Origin: Phycisphaerales bacterium
GTDB taxonomy: Bacteria; Planctomycetota; Phycisphaerae; Phycisphaerales; SM1A02
Assembly: GCA_020427695.1 (NCBI GenBank)
Contig: JAGQOG010000461.1
Span: 1 to 32,214, forward strand
Length of the DNA stretch: 32,214 bases
Direction of reading: 5' to 3'
Every line of letters begins with the position of its first letter. The first letter of the stretch is position 1. Position numbers and translations under genes: made by a program. Positions 1-8,295 of this stretch are shown here, piece after piece. Under the pieces are notes generated by a model. The model was not told the origin of the DNA, searched no databases, and was given only the letters and a program-made list of their open reading frames with translations.

Positions 1-177
1 GGGTTCCCTCCTATCCTCACCGCGCTTCGCCCTGTGGGGAGTAGCCGACCGCGCGGACGCGGGCGGCGGGAATCGTCAAGACGGCTTCGGCCCGGTTCCC
101 GCCCGGAGGCATGGCCTCCGCCGGCAAGACCACGGGATCGCCGTCGCCGATCGCGGCGCGGATCTCGTGGTGCGCCC
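1..177. other. window edge without a clear gene; weak minus-strand ORF end
   Basis: No gene can be called with confidence. On the minus strand an open frame ends with TGA at 17. Its last ~54 codons (back to about 175) have GC-rich third positions like the real genes here, while the same frame further upstream, inside the TerC gene, does not. No ATG, GTG or TTG with a ribosome binding site opens it near 175. I do not recognise the peptide. It may be a small gene with an unusual start, the remnant of one, or chance. Confidence 0.2.
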
Positions 178-1404
178 ATGCCGATTCCCAATGTCCTGGT
201 CCAGCTTGCGCCCGTCCTCGATTCCGTCGCCGCGACCGCGGGAGCGGCGACCGGCCAGCCGGCCGATCTGCGCGTCTGGGCCTACGCCGGATTCGTGACG
301 ATCGTTCTCGCGCTGTTGGCACTCGACCTCGGCGTCTTCCACCGGCAGGCGCACGAGGTGTCGCTTCGCGAGGCCGCGGGCTGGTCCGTGGTGTGGGTGT
401 CGCTAGGCCTGCTCTTCTCGCTGTTCGTCTGGGCCGCCTACGACCGGCACTGGCTGGGTCTCGGCATCGAGACCGCGGCGTACAACCCCGCCGCGTTCGC
501 CGATCCCAGCGCTCCCCTCGTCATCCAGACGACGGTCGCGGGCTGGGAGGCGGCCAAGCAGTACCTCACCGGCTTCGTGGTCGAGAAGTCGCTCGCGGTG
601 GACAACATCTTCGTCATCGCGATCGTCTTCTCGTTCTTCGCCGTGCCTCCCCGCTATCAGCATCGGGTGCTCTTCTGGGGCATCCTCGGGGCGCTGGCGA
701 TGCGCGGTGCGATGATCGCGGTCGGCGCCGAACTCGTCATGCGCGCGTCCTGGGTGCTGATCGCATTCGGAGTGTTCCTGGTGGCGACCGCGGTCAAGAT
801 GGCGGTCGTGCGCAGCGAGCCCGATCCGGCCCGCAACCCGATCGTGCGTGCCGCGCGCCGATTCCTTCCCGTTCACCCGGGGTTCGACGGACAGCGCTTC
901 TTCACCACCGTGGACGGCGTGCGCCACGTGACGCCGCTGTTCCTCGCCCTGGTCATGGTCGAGATCACCGATCTCGTGTTCGCGGTCGACTCGATCCCGG
1001 CGATCTTCGCCGTCACGCCCGATCCGTTCATCGTCTTCACCTCGAACATCTTCGCGATCCTCGGATTGCGGTCGCTCTACTTCTGCCTCGGGGCGATGCT
1101 CGGTCGCTTCCGCTACCTGAAGCCGGCGTTGATCCTGATCCTGCTCTTCGTCGGCGTGAAGCTGCTGCTGCTCTCGGTGCCGCCCTACCTCCAGCCCGCC
1201 GGTGCGCTACTCGGGCTCGACCTCGGCGATCATCGCCCGATCAAGATCGGCACCGCCGCGTCGCTTCTGGTGGTCGTCGGACTCCTCGCCTCGGCCGTGG
1301 TCGCCTCGGTGCTCTGGCCGGCGCGACCGGACGAGCCTGATCACCGCGTCAGGCGGCTTGGCCACGAAGGAGCTCCAGCACCCGCGCGTCGGGAACCTGA
1401 CTGA
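178..1404 (+). CDS. TerC family integral membrane protein
   Basis: Multi-pass membrane protein of 408 residues in the TerC/Alx family (known members are linked to tellurium resistance and to metal, especially manganese, homeostasis; the substrate here is unknown). The N-terminal membrane segment reads WAYAGFVTIVLALLALDLGV and is followed by HRQAHEVSLREA, a typical TerC opening. Acidic residues lie in two later membrane segments: EKSLAVDNIFVIAIVFSFF near residues 137-155, and EITDLVFAVDSIPAIFAV near 262-279, which is the family's most conserved stretch. I start it at the ATG at 178 because the in-frame sequence upstream is arginine-rich junk. No clear Shine-Dalgarno or close -10 box precedes it, unlike many genes here. 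Its last 56 bases overlap the convergent phosphoribosyltransferase gene. Family assignment is firm; function is inferred. Confidence 0.93.
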   Translation: MPIPNVLVQLAPVLDSVAATAGAATGQPADLRVWAYAGFVTIVLALLALDLGVFHRQAHEVSLREAAGWSVVWVSLGLLFSLFVWAAYDRHWLGLGIETAAYNPAAFADPSAPLVIQTTVAGWEAAKQYLTGFVVEKSLAVDNIFVIAIVFSFFAVPPRYQHRVLFWGILGALAMRGAMIAVGAELVMRASWVLIAFGVFLVATAVKMAVVRSEPDPARNPIVRAARRFLPVHPGFDGQRFFTTVDGVRHVTPLFLALVMVEITDLVFAVDSIPAIFAVTPDPFIVFTSNIFAILGLRSLYFCLGAMLGRFRYLKPALILILLFVGVKLLLLSVPPYLQPAGALLGLDLGDHRPIKIGTAASLLVVVGLLASAVVASVLWPARPDEPDHRVRRLGHEGAPAPARREPD

Positions 1405-1981
1405 AGTCCTCGTAGAACTGCCCGATCGCCATGAAGCGGCTCGGCGCCTCGAGACAGACGAGACGATCGCAGTGGCGCCGGATCTCCTCGAGCCGGTCGG
1501 GTGATCCCACCGGCACCGCCACGATCAGTTCGTACGGCCCCTTGGCCTTCGCCGCCTTGAGCGCAGCGATCATCGTCGAGCCGGTCGCGATGCCGTCGTC
1601 GGTGACGATCACGGTGCGGCCCTCCAACGGCGCCGCGGGACGCACCGCACGAATCATGGCGCCGCGCCGCTGGATCTCCTCGACCTGGGTGCGCCGCTCG
1701 GACTCGATCATCTCCGGCGTGGCGCCGATCGCGCGGGCGAGCTCGTGGTCCACGCTCACCGAACCGTCCTCGCCCACCGCTCCCATGGCGAGCTCGGGCT
1801 GCATCGGCGCCCGCAGCTTGCGGGCCAGCACCACGTCCAGTTCGGCGCCGATCGACCGGGCCAGCGCCGCACCGATCTCCACCCCGCCGCGCGGCACGCC
1901 CAGGACCAGCGGACGCACCATCTCGATTCCCCCCAACGCCGCCCCGAGCTGGCGGCCCGCCTCCTCTCGATTCCGGAACAT
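1349..1981 (-). CDS. predicted phosphoribosyltransferase (PRTase type I fold)
   Basis: Protein of 210 residues. The PRPP-binding loop is visible as VIVTDDGIATGST at about 124-136: two acidic residues followed by a small-residue loop, the signature of type I phosphoribosyltransferases. The N-terminal VLGVPRGGVEIGAALA and the LARKLRAP stretch resemble the stand-alone predicted PRTases grouped as COG1926, whose nucleobase substrate is not established. The start at 1981 is supported by GGGAGGC a few bases upstream. It is transcribed away from the zinc alcohol dehydrogenase across an 80-bp gap holding a palindromic promoter-like site, and it overlaps the 3' end of the TerC gene by 56 bp tail to tail. 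Alternative: a purine or xanthine salvage enzyme; the sequence does not decide. Confidence 0.88.
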   Translation of the reverse strand: MFRNREEAGRQLGAALGGIEMVRPLVLGVPRGGVEIGAALARSIGAELDVVLARKLRAPMQPELAMGAVGEDGSVSVDHELARAIGATPEMIESERRTQVEEIQRRGAMIRAVRPAAPLEGRTVIVTDDGIATGSTMIAALKAAKAKGPYELIVAVPVGSPDRLEEIRRHCDRLVCLEAPSRFMAIGQFYEDFSQVPDARVLELLRGQAA

Positions 1982-2043
1982 CGGCGCCTCCCGTGGTTGT
2001 GGCTCCGTGCCTCGCGCCTGATTCCGCCCCGCCCTCGACCGAC

Positions 2044-2055
2044 CACGATATCGTG
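2044..2055. promoter_or_regulatory. palindrome with a -10-like hexamer on each strand, divergent PRTase/ADH pair
   Basis: CACGATATCGTG is a perfect 12-bp palindrome. It contains TATCGT at 2049-2054 on the plus strand, six bases before the GTG at 2061, and the same hexamer at 2050-2045 on the minus strand, about 56 nt before the phosphoribosyltransferase start after allowing for a start site near 2037. It could be a bidirectional promoter core or an operator. This is inference from sequence pattern only. Confidence 0.4.
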
Positions 2056-2060
2056 AGAAC

Positions 2061-3122
2061 GTGTCCGATCTGCACGACATGCGGGCTCTGGTGCTCCACA
2101 CCCCCGCTCCCGCGGCAGCCCATCCGCTGCGGCTCGAGCACCGGCCCGTGCCCGTTCCGGGTCCGGGCGAGGTGCTCGTGCGGGTGGCGGCGTGCGGCGT
2201 GTGTCGCACCGATCTGCACGTCGTCGAGGGGGATCTTCCGCCACGGCGCCCGACGATCGTGCCGGGCCACCAGGTGGTCGGTGTCGTCGTCGCGGTCGGA
2301 CCAGAGGTCGAACCGGCACTCGTCGGACAGCGCGTCGGCATCGCATGGGTGCACCGCACCTGCGGGACGTGCCGGTTCTGCACCTCCGGTCGCGAGAACC
2401 TCTGCGACCGCCCCGACTTCACCGGCTGGACCGTGGACGGCGGGTATGCGGAGTTCGCGACCGCCCCCGCCACGTTCGTGCACCGGCTGCCCCGCGGGCT
2501 CTCCGACGAACAGGTGGCGCCGCTCCTGTGCGCCGGCATCATCGGCTACCGGGCCCTCGCCCTCACCGGTCTGGACCAACGCCCGCACGGCTGGCGCAAC
2601 GCCCGGCTCGGACTGTACGGCTTCGGCGCCGCCGGACATCTCGCCATCCAGCTCGCCCGTCGGCGCGGTGCCGATGTCTACGTCTGCACGCGGGACCGCG
2701 AACGGCACCAGGCCCTCGCCAAGGAACTCGGGGCGGTGTGGGTGGGCGATGCCGCGGAGCAGCCGCCGGAGCCGCTCGACGCCGCAGTGATCTTCGCCCC
2801 CGCGGGCGAGCTCGTGCCGCCGGCACTCGAGGCCCTGGACAAGGGCGGAACGCTCGTGCTCGGCGGCATTCACATGAGCGATGTGCCCCCGCTCGAGTAC
2901 CGCCTGCTCTACCAGGAGCGGGTTGTCCGGTCGGTCGCCAACAACACGCGAAACGATGCGCAGGCGTTCCTCGCCGAGGCCGCCGAAGCGCATGTGCGCA
3001 CGAGCGTGCAGACGTTCCCCTTCGATCGTGCGAACGAAGCGCTGGAGGCGCTCCGCAACGACGCGATCCGCGGCGCCGCGGTGCTTCGCGGATGGTCGCC
3101 TAGTGCGGAATCGACGCTGTGA
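2061..3122 (+). CDS. zinc-dependent alcohol dehydrogenase family protein
   Basis: Medium-chain dehydrogenase/reductase of 353 residues, presumably an NAD(P)-dependent alcohol/aldehyde oxidoreductase in the cytoplasm. The catalytic zinc region is CGVCRTDLH (Cys48) and PGHQVVG (His70); the usual GHE is GHQ here, as in some members of the family. The structural zinc site is complete: Cys101, Cys104, Cys107 and Cys115. The cofactor-binding motif LYGFGAAGHLAIQLA follows near 208. It resembles the 'zinc-binding alcohol dehydrogenase family' (adh_fam_2) more than classical class I ADH. I prefer GTG at 2061 because a TATCGT hexamer sits six bases upstream, matching the leaderless pattern elsewhere; ATG at 2079 (MRALVLHTP) is the alternative. 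Its 3' end overlaps the convergent M24 peptidase gene by 23 bp. Confidence 0.93.
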   Translation: MSDLHDMRALVLHTPAPAAAHPLRLEHRPVPVPGPGEVLVRVAACGVCRTDLHVVEGDLPPRRPTIVPGHQVVGVVVAVGPEVEPALVGQRVGIAWVHRTCGTCRFCTSGRENLCDRPDFTGWTVDGGYAEFATAPATFVHRLPRGLSDEQVAPLLCAGIIGYRALALTGLDQRPHGWRNARLGLYGFGAAGHLAIQLARRRGADVYVCTRDRERHQALAKELGAVWVGDAAEQPPEPLDAAVIFAPAGELVPPALEALDKGGTLVLGGIHMSDVPPLEYRLLYQERVVRSVANNTRNDAQAFLAEAAEAHVRTSVQTFPFDRANEALEALRNDAIRGAAVLRGWSPSAESTL

Positions 3123-4380
3123 GCACCTCCGGCGCGCCGTCGGTGACGAGGATGTTGTCCTCGATCCGCACGCCGCCGACGCCGAGGCTCGTCCAACGGT
3201 CCGCCTCCGACCAGTTCACGACGTCCGCATGCCGCTTGCGCCGCGCCGCGTCGCGCAGGAGCGCCGGCACGATGTAGGCGCCGGGCTCGACCGTCATCAC
3301 GTAGCCTGCCTCCAAGGGCAGGTCGACGCGCAACCGGACGCCGCAGCACGGGGCCAAGCCGTCGCGGCCGGGCAACGGCCCGCCGGCGTCGCGCACGCCC
3401 ATGCCAACCATGTGCCCGACGCCGTGGGGGAAGAACAGGGCGATGGCGCCGTCGTCGAGCCGATCCTCGCCTCGGCCCTTGAGGAGTCCCGCCTCGACCA
3501 GTCCCTCGGCGATGACCAGCGCGGCCGCCTGGTGCACGGCGCGCCACTCGGTTCCCGCGCGGCAGCACGCAATGGCCGCCTGCTGGGCCCGCTCCACGGT
3601 TTCCAGCAGCACCCGCTGCTCGGCGGAGGGCGTGCCGGCCGCGGTGAGCGTGCGCGTGACGTCGGCGCAATACCCGTCGATCGCGGCGCCGGCATCGATC
3701 AGCACGAGGTCGCGCTGACCGATCGTGCGGCCGGACGGCGTCGCGTGCAGCACGGCGGAGTTGGGGCCGCTGCCGACGATGGTCCCGTAGGCGGTCGTCT
3801 GGGCTCCGGCGTGGAACATGGCGGTCTCGATCTCGATCTGGACATGGCGCTCGGACACGCCCGGCTCCACCACGTCCAGCGCCCGGGCGAATCCCGCCGC
3901 CGTGGCGTCGGCGGCGCTGCGGATCGCGCGCACCTCGCGCTCGTCCTTGGGACGCCGGGCATGCAGCAAGAGCGTGGCCAACCGCCGCTCGAGTTCTGCG
4001 TCACCGGTGATCGGGCGTTCGCCCCAGGGTCCGGCGCCGAGGCAGGCAAGCGGCCGATCCGACCGGGCGTCGATCCACGCGTCGAGCTCTGCGAGCGGTC
4101 GGCCCGAGGGGACATCGGTGCGTCCTTCCCACAACCGCTCCGCCTCCGTCGCCTCGGGCTCGAAGAGCGTCCAACCGCTCCGAGGATCGAAGGCCAGGAC
4201 GCCGCCCTCCATCCGGCGCTCGGTGAGCCATCGGTAGTCCGGATGAACCTGGAATGGATGGACTCGGTCGGCGCCGCCTGGAACCGGAATCGGACGGCCG
4301 GATCCGACGAGCACGACCGCGCGGTCGAGGCTCCACGCGGTTTCGATCCGGGCACGGCGGCCGGCGAGGGGGTCCAGCAT
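3100..4380 (-). CDS. pepP: aminopeptidase P / Xaa-Pro peptidase family (M24B)
   Basis: Protein of 426 residues with the creatinase N-terminal domain followed by a pita-bread M24 catalytic domain. It would remove an N-terminal residue next to proline, using two metal ions. All five expected metal ligands are visible: both aspartates in DAGAAIDGYCADVTRT (near 225-240), His in FFPHGVGHMVGMGV (near 315-325), Glu in MTVEPGAYI (near 363) and Glu in GGVRIEDNILVT (near 405). I start it at the ATG at 4380: TAGCAT ends five bases upstream, the leaderless arrangement. The longer in-frame extension runs antisense into the neighbouring gene and looks unreal. The symbol is used in the broad family sense; Xaa-Pro dipeptidase is possible. 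Confidence 0.92.
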   Translation of the reverse strand: MLDPLAGRRARIETAWSLDRAVVLVGSGRPIPVPGGADRVHPFQVHPDYRWLTERRMEGGVLAFDPRSGWTLFEPEATEAERLWEGRTDVPSGRPLAELDAWIDARSDRPLACLGAGPWGERPITGDAELERRLATLLLHARRPKDEREVRAIRSAADATAAGFARALDVVEPGVSERHVQIEIETAMFHAGAQTTAYGTIVGSGPNSAVLHATPSGRTIGQRDLVLIDAGAAIDGYCADVTRTLTAAGTPSAEQRVLLETVERAQQAAIACCRAGTEWRAVHQAAALVIAEGLVEAGLLKGRGEDRLDDGAIALFFPHGVGHMVGMGVRDAGGPLPGRDGLAPCCGVRLRVDLPLEAGYVMTVEPGAYIVPALLRDAARRKRHADVVNWSEADRWTSLGVGGVRIEDNILVTDGAPEVLTASIPH

Positions 4381-4385
4381 CCACG

Positions 4386-4391
4386 ATGCTA
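4386..4391 (-). promoter_or_regulatory. -10 hexamer TAGCAT for a leaderless M24 peptidase mRNA
   Basis: On the minus strand TAGCAT stands five bases before the ATG at 4380. No Shine-Dalgarno lies at the right distance. Together with similar sites at other genes in this window it suggests that transcription starts at or next to the start codon. Confidence 0.4.
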
Positions 4392-4429
4392 CGCCGCACT
4401 CCCCCGCCGGCCACGCCGCGCGGACCGGG

Positions 4430-5812
4430 TCAGCTCCAGTTCCCCAGCAGGATGCCGAGATCGGCGCCGTCGGTGGTGCCGTCGTTGTTGAGATCGGTGT
4501 CGCCGGAGGTGCCCCAACCCGCGAGCAGGAGCCCGAGATCGGCGCCATCGACAATGCCGTCGCCGTTGATGTCGCCCACGAGGGCCTGTCCATACGGCAC
4601 GCCCACCACGGCCTCGAACTCGGTGCCGCCGATCGACACGTCCACCTCGACGTACACCACGCAGCAGTCGGCCAGGCGGAGCCCCGGACCGATGACCGGG
4701 GACGCGTTGAAGTCCGTCACCGGCGAATCGACGACGCCGTCGCCGTCGGTGTCGACCAGGTCGCCCACGGCAAGAAGCGTGTCGACGGAAACGCTGCCGC
4801 GAGCGTCGGCGACGGGCGAGGCGACGAAGAGGGTCTCGCCCAGATCGGTGTTCCACATGGCGCCGACCTTCCCGGCGTTGCTGATGGCGATCGCACGCGG
4901 ATTGGCCGCCAGCACGCGGCCGTTGACGTTGTCGCCCTCGCGCAGGAGGAACGAGCCGTTCAGCACCAGGAACCCGTCGCTGATGACCGCGGCATCCGTG
5001 TCGCCGGAGGCGATCCACGAGCCCGCGTCGTTCACGGCGCAGTCGTCGAAGCCCTGCCAGTTGCTTCCGTCCGGGGCGGATTCGCCCGCGACGGCAACGG
5101 CCGCGCCGTCGAGCACGATGAAGCTGGTCGAGGTGCCCTGGGTGCACTCGATCACCCAATGCTCCCCGCTGCCGGAGAAGTCGTAGGCGAAGCCGACGCC
5201 GGACGGACTCACGATCAGGCCGTCGATCGAGTCGCCCGACTTCACCACCACGGTCGAGCCGGAGTAGAGCACGCGTCCCTGGCTGCTGCCGCCCGGCGTG
5301 GCGGTGGTGCCGGAGATCCAGGTCGGCGTGCCGTCGTCGTTCATCTGCGGGCGGCTGGCAAAGGAGATGAAGAGACCGGCGAGTCCGGGAGCGTCGTCGC
5401 CCTCCTTGAGGAGCTTCGCCCCGTTGCTCCAGACGCTGTCGTCGCCGTCGTCGCTCGGGCTGTAGATCCACGCGCCCTCGTTCGACGTGCCCATCGTCCC
5501 TTCCCCGCCGGTGAGCACGATGGGGAGCGCATCGCTGTTGAGCCACACGATCGCTCCGTCCCACCACACGAACTGGTTGTTGCCCCCCGAACCGTTGTCC
5601 ACGGCCCCGACGAACCCGAGCTTGCCGTTGCTGCTCACGAACGGCGTGTTCACGAGCGTGACGAGAGCGCCATTGGCACCAGCGGTCGTTTGTCCTTCGA
5701 GCACCACGGCAGTGGGAACCGCGATCGCGCCGCCCAGCGCGGTGGCAGACATCGAAACAAGAGCCAAGACGGGCACCGCCGTCAAAGCGAGCGTTGATCG
5801 ATTCACCTTCAT
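4430..5812 (-). CDS. exported protein with two C-terminal dockerin-like calcium-loop repeats
   Basis: Protein of 460 residues. A signal peptide is evident (basic MKVNR, then a hydrophobic stretch ending near ATALGG). The body is an acidic, glycine-rich beta protein with recurring short motifs (GKLGFVGAVDNG, GAWIYSPSDDG, GSWIASGDTDA) that suggest a beta-propeller-like repeat fold; I do not recognise a catalytic motif. The C-terminus carries two calcium-loop repeats, GDINGDGIVDGADLGLLL and TDLNNDGTTDGADLGILL, each followed by a Trp, as in dockerin-like tails of Phycisphaerae exported proteins, where a sorting or anchoring role is plausible but unproven. GGAGG abuts the ATG at 5812, so the GTG two codons later (5806) has better spacing (6 nt) and may be the true start. 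An unusually good promoter lies at 5897-5925. Confidence 0.85.
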   Translation of the reverse strand: MKVNRSTLALTAVPVLALVSMSATALGGAIAVPTAVVLEGQTTAGANGALVTLVNTPFVSSNGKLGFVGAVDNGSGGNNQFVWWDGAIVWLNSDALPIVLTGGEGTMGTSNEGAWIYSPSDDGDDSVWSNGAKLLKEGDDAPGLAGLFISFASRPQMNDDGTPTWISGTTATPGGSSQGRVLYSGSTVVVKSGDSIDGLIVSPSGVGFAYDFSGSGEHWVIECTQGTSTSFIVLDGAAVAVAGESAPDGSNWQGFDDCAVNDAGSWIASGDTDAAVISDGFLVLNGSFLLREGDNVNGRVLAANPRAIAISNAGKVGAMWNTDLGETLFVASPVADARGSVSVDTLLAVGDLVDTDGDGVVDSPVTDFNASPVIGPGLRLADCCVVYVEVDVSIGGTEFEAVVGVPYGQALVGDINGDGIVDGADLGLLLAGWGTSGDTDLNNDGTTDGADLGILLGNWS

Positions 5813-5896
5813 CCTCCAGTCCGGGCCGGCGCCGATGCTCCCTCCCCGCCGCGCCCTGCGCGCCGCGAGCACACCGCCCCGCCGGCCATCGGGACC

Positions 5897-5925
5897 AGAC
5901 TACCGCTTTGACGCGGTCGATCCAA
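5897..5925 (-). promoter_or_regulatory. sigma70-like promoter for the exported protein gene
   Basis: Minus-strand TTGGAT (5925-5920), a 17-base spacer, then TAGTCT (5902-5897). The predicted start near 5890 leaves a leader of about 78 nt ending in GGAGG. Confidence 0.45.
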
Positions 5926-5986
5926 CCCCACGGCGCCGATCGCCGCGGAATTGCCCTTGGCTGCGCCGTCTGCGGCCCGCGTTCGA

Positions 5987-6616
5987 TCAACGGATGAGCA
6001 GCAGCTTCATCACGCCGTCCTCGGGAGCCACCTCGATCGTCGTGAACTTGAACTGCGACGAGACGAACGGGCTGAGCCGGGCCCGCAGCCCGCCCTGCCC
6101 GTTCCGCTCGAGCACGACGTCGCTGCCGTAGAAGCCGAAGCTCATCCGGTTGAGGGTGGTCATGATCTCGCGTCGGTTCTGCTGCATGAAGGCGGCGAAT
6201 CCCTCGTAGCCCAGACCCTGGGCCTCGTACGCCTGGCGGGTGGACCGGGCGAGGAGCTGCTCCCACATGAGCTGGTACTCCTCGTTCCTCAGGCAGGTCA
6301 TCGTGTTGCCCACCACGTGCTCGGGGAGGATCGATCGCAGTATCACCGAGCCGTCGGGATTCTCCTCGCGGATCTGAACCGTCTTGGCCGCCTCGCCGGT
6401 GGCCTCGGCAGCTCCCAATCCGTTGCGCAACGGGTTCTGCGTGGAATAGACGATCAGCGTGCCGTCGGGCATCTCGATCTCGTCCGGCAGCGGCGCCTGG
6501 GAGGCGGACTGGAAGAACGCGGGCCTCGTGTGGTGCTCGATCCGGTAGGGCTTGCAGCCGCCGGCGCCGACCGCGACGGCGATGGCGCCCAGCAGCGCTG
6601 CGGCGCGACCGCTCAT
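5987..6616 (-). CDS. small putative lipoprotein, translationally coupled to nadB
   Basis: Protein of 209 residues. The N-terminus MSGRAAALLGAIAVAVGAGGC looks like a lipoprotein signal with Cys21 as the modified residue; the lipobox (AGG-C) is weaker than consensus. The mature part is soluble, with a DGTLIVYSTQNPL stretch and a conserved-looking C-terminal half rich in Arg and Tyr (YEGFAAFMQQNRREIMTTLNR fragment near 145-165). I do not recognise the family. Its ATG overlaps the stop codon of nadB in an ATGA arrangement (6616-6613), so it is probably translated by coupling from the same mRNA. A shared role with NAD synthesis is not implied by anything in the protein itself. Confidence 0.8.
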   Translation of the reverse strand: MSGRAAALLGAIAVAVGAGGCKPYRIEHHTRPAFFQSASQAPLPDEIEMPDGTLIVYSTQNPLRNGLGAAEATGEAAKTVQIREENPDGSVILRSILPEHVVGNTMTCLRNEEYQLMWEQLLARSTRQAYEAQGLGYEGFAAFMQQNRREIMTTLNRMSFGFYGSDVVLERNGQGGLRARLSPFVSSQFKFTTIEVAPEDGVMKLLLIR

Positions 6617-8289
6617 GTGGGCACCTCGCCCCTCAGCGCCTCCGCCATCGCGCCGACCGGGATCGAGGTCGGCTCCTCGGCGCCGGCGCTCCAGGCCAGG
6701 TGGTGGTGCTGTGCCGCCACCGGTTCGGGGAAGTCGAGTCGGCAGTGCGTGCCTCGGCTCTCCTCGCGTGCCCGGGCGGCGCGGGCGACGATCGTCCCCA
6801 CCGTGAGGAGGTTCTGGGCCTCCCACCCGGCGGGATCGTCGAAGATCTTGTCGAGCGTGTATCGGCTCCAGAATCCGAACATGTCCAGGAGGTCGTCGAG
6901 CTTGGCCCCGGTCCGCTCGATGCCCGCGTTCCGCCACATCGCGCTGCGCAGGCTCGAGCGCACGTCGACCAGGTCGAGCTCGCCGTGCTCGGAGAGACGG
7001 ATGTCGCTGATGATCTGGGTCGGCCCCAGCGGGCGACTCGCGAGCTCGCCCGCGGCGATGCCCGCGCGGCGGCCGAACACCAGTCCCTCGAGCAGGCTGT
7101 TGCTCGCGAGACGATTCGCGCCGTGCAGTCCCGTGCAGGCGACCTCGCCGCAGGCGATCAGACCGGGCAGGCTCGAGCGCCCGTCGAGGTCGGTCCACAC
7201 GCCTCCCAGCGTGTAGTGCGCCGCGGGATGCACCGGGATGAGATCGGTCTCCGGATCGAGATCGAAGCTCCGCAGCACCTTCGTCAGCCCCGGGAAGCGG
7301 GCGGCGAATCGGCCCGGACCGAAGTGACGCATGTCGAGAAACACGTTGGGTTCGCGCGAGCGGGCGATGTGATCCACGATCGCCCGGCTGACCACGTCGC
7401 GCGGTGCGAGTTCGCCCAGCGGGTGGTACGGCGCCATGAAGCGATGCCCCTCGCGATCGATCAGATGCGCCCCCTCGCCGCGCACCGCCTCCGAGATCAG
7501 GGCCCGCGCGGCGCCGGCCACGTACAGCGTGGTGGGATGGAACTGAACGAACTCGAGATCCGCCACCATCGCTCCCGCCCGCCAGGCCATGGCCAGGCCG
7601 TCGCCCGTCGCCGTGCGGGGATTGGTGGTCTCGCGGAACAGCTGTCCCGCCCCGCCGCTGGCCAGCACCGTGGCCTTGGCCCAGATGATCTGGAGCCCGT
7701 AGCGCGGGTGATGCGTGATCGCCCCCAGCACCCGGTTGTCGCTCCGTGCTCCGTTTCCGCTCGTGGTGAGGAGGTCGAGGGAGAAGCACCGATCGAACAT
7801 CCGGATGTTGTCATGGGCCACGGCAACCGCGTGCAGGCATCGCGCCAGCTCGCGCCCGGTGGCGTCTCCGTCGGTATGCACGATCCGGTTGCGGAGGTGC
7901 CCTCCCTCCCGACCGAGGGACAGGCCGCCTCCCGGCTCGCGATCGAAGCGCATGCCCCAGTCGATCAGTTCGGCGATGCGATCGGGCCCCTCCCCGACGA
8001 GGGTGCGCACGGCCTCTTCCTCGCACAGTTCGGCGCCCGCCGCGAGCGTGTCGCGCACGTGCTCCTCGACCGAATCCTCCGCGGCCAGAACCGCCGCAAT
8101 GCCGCCCTGCGCCCACGCGGTCGAGGAGAGGTCCCACTGGTCCTTGGTGACGACGATCACGCTCCCGAAGCGCGACGCCTCGATCGCCGCTCGAAGACCG
8201 GCCACCCCGCTTCCGATCACCAGCGTATCGGTGAAGATGTGCGGCAGCAGCAGGCTGCGGAACGGGATGAGATAGCGCTGGCGGAGCAC
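6613..8289 (-). CDS. nadB: L-aspartate oxidase
   Basis: Flavoprotein of 558 residues that oxidises L-aspartate to iminoaspartate, the first step of de novo NAD synthesis. Visible family marks in order: FAD-binding VIGSGVAGLRAA near 24-35, SSTAWAQGGIAAV near 55-67, GDGLAMAWRAGA and EFVQFHPTTLY near 225-255, HPAAHYTLGGVWTD near 348-361 and TGLHGANRLASNSLLEGLV near 384-402. The C-terminal helical domain of the succinate dehydrogenase/fumarate reductase flavoprotein superfamily follows. Length is normal. I take the GTG at 8289 as start because TATACT stands six bases upstream (leaderless pattern) and the frame gives a complete N-terminus. nadA and nadC are not in the window. A lipoprotein gene overlaps its stop codon by four bases. 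Confidence 0.96.
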   Translation of the reverse strand: MLRQRYLIPFRSLLLPHIFTDTLVIGSGVAGLRAAIEASRFGSVIVVTKDQWDLSSTAWAQGGIAAVLAAEDSVEEHVRDTLAAGAELCEEEAVRTLVGEGPDRIAELIDWGMRFDREPGGGLSLGREGGHLRNRIVHTDGDATGRELARCLHAVAVAHDNIRMFDRCFSLDLLTTSGNGARSDNRVLGAITHHPRYGLQIIWAKATVLASGGAGQLFRETTNPRTATGDGLAMAWRAGAMVADLEFVQFHPTTLYVAGAARALISEAVRGEGAHLIDREGHRFMAPYHPLGELAPRDVVSRAIVDHIARSREPNVFLDMRHFGPGRFAARFPGLTKVLRSFDLDPETDLIPVHPAAHYTLGGVWTDLDGRSSLPGLIACGEVACTGLHGANRLASNSLLEGLVFGRRAGIAAGELASRPLGPTQIISDIRLSEHGELDLVDVRSSLRSAMWRNAGIERTGAKLDDLLDMFGFWSRYTLDKIFDDPAGWEAQNLLTVGTIVARAARAREESRGTHCRLDFPEPVAAQHHHLAWSAGAEEPTSIPVGAMAEALRGEVPT

Positions 8290-8295
8290 GCGGCG

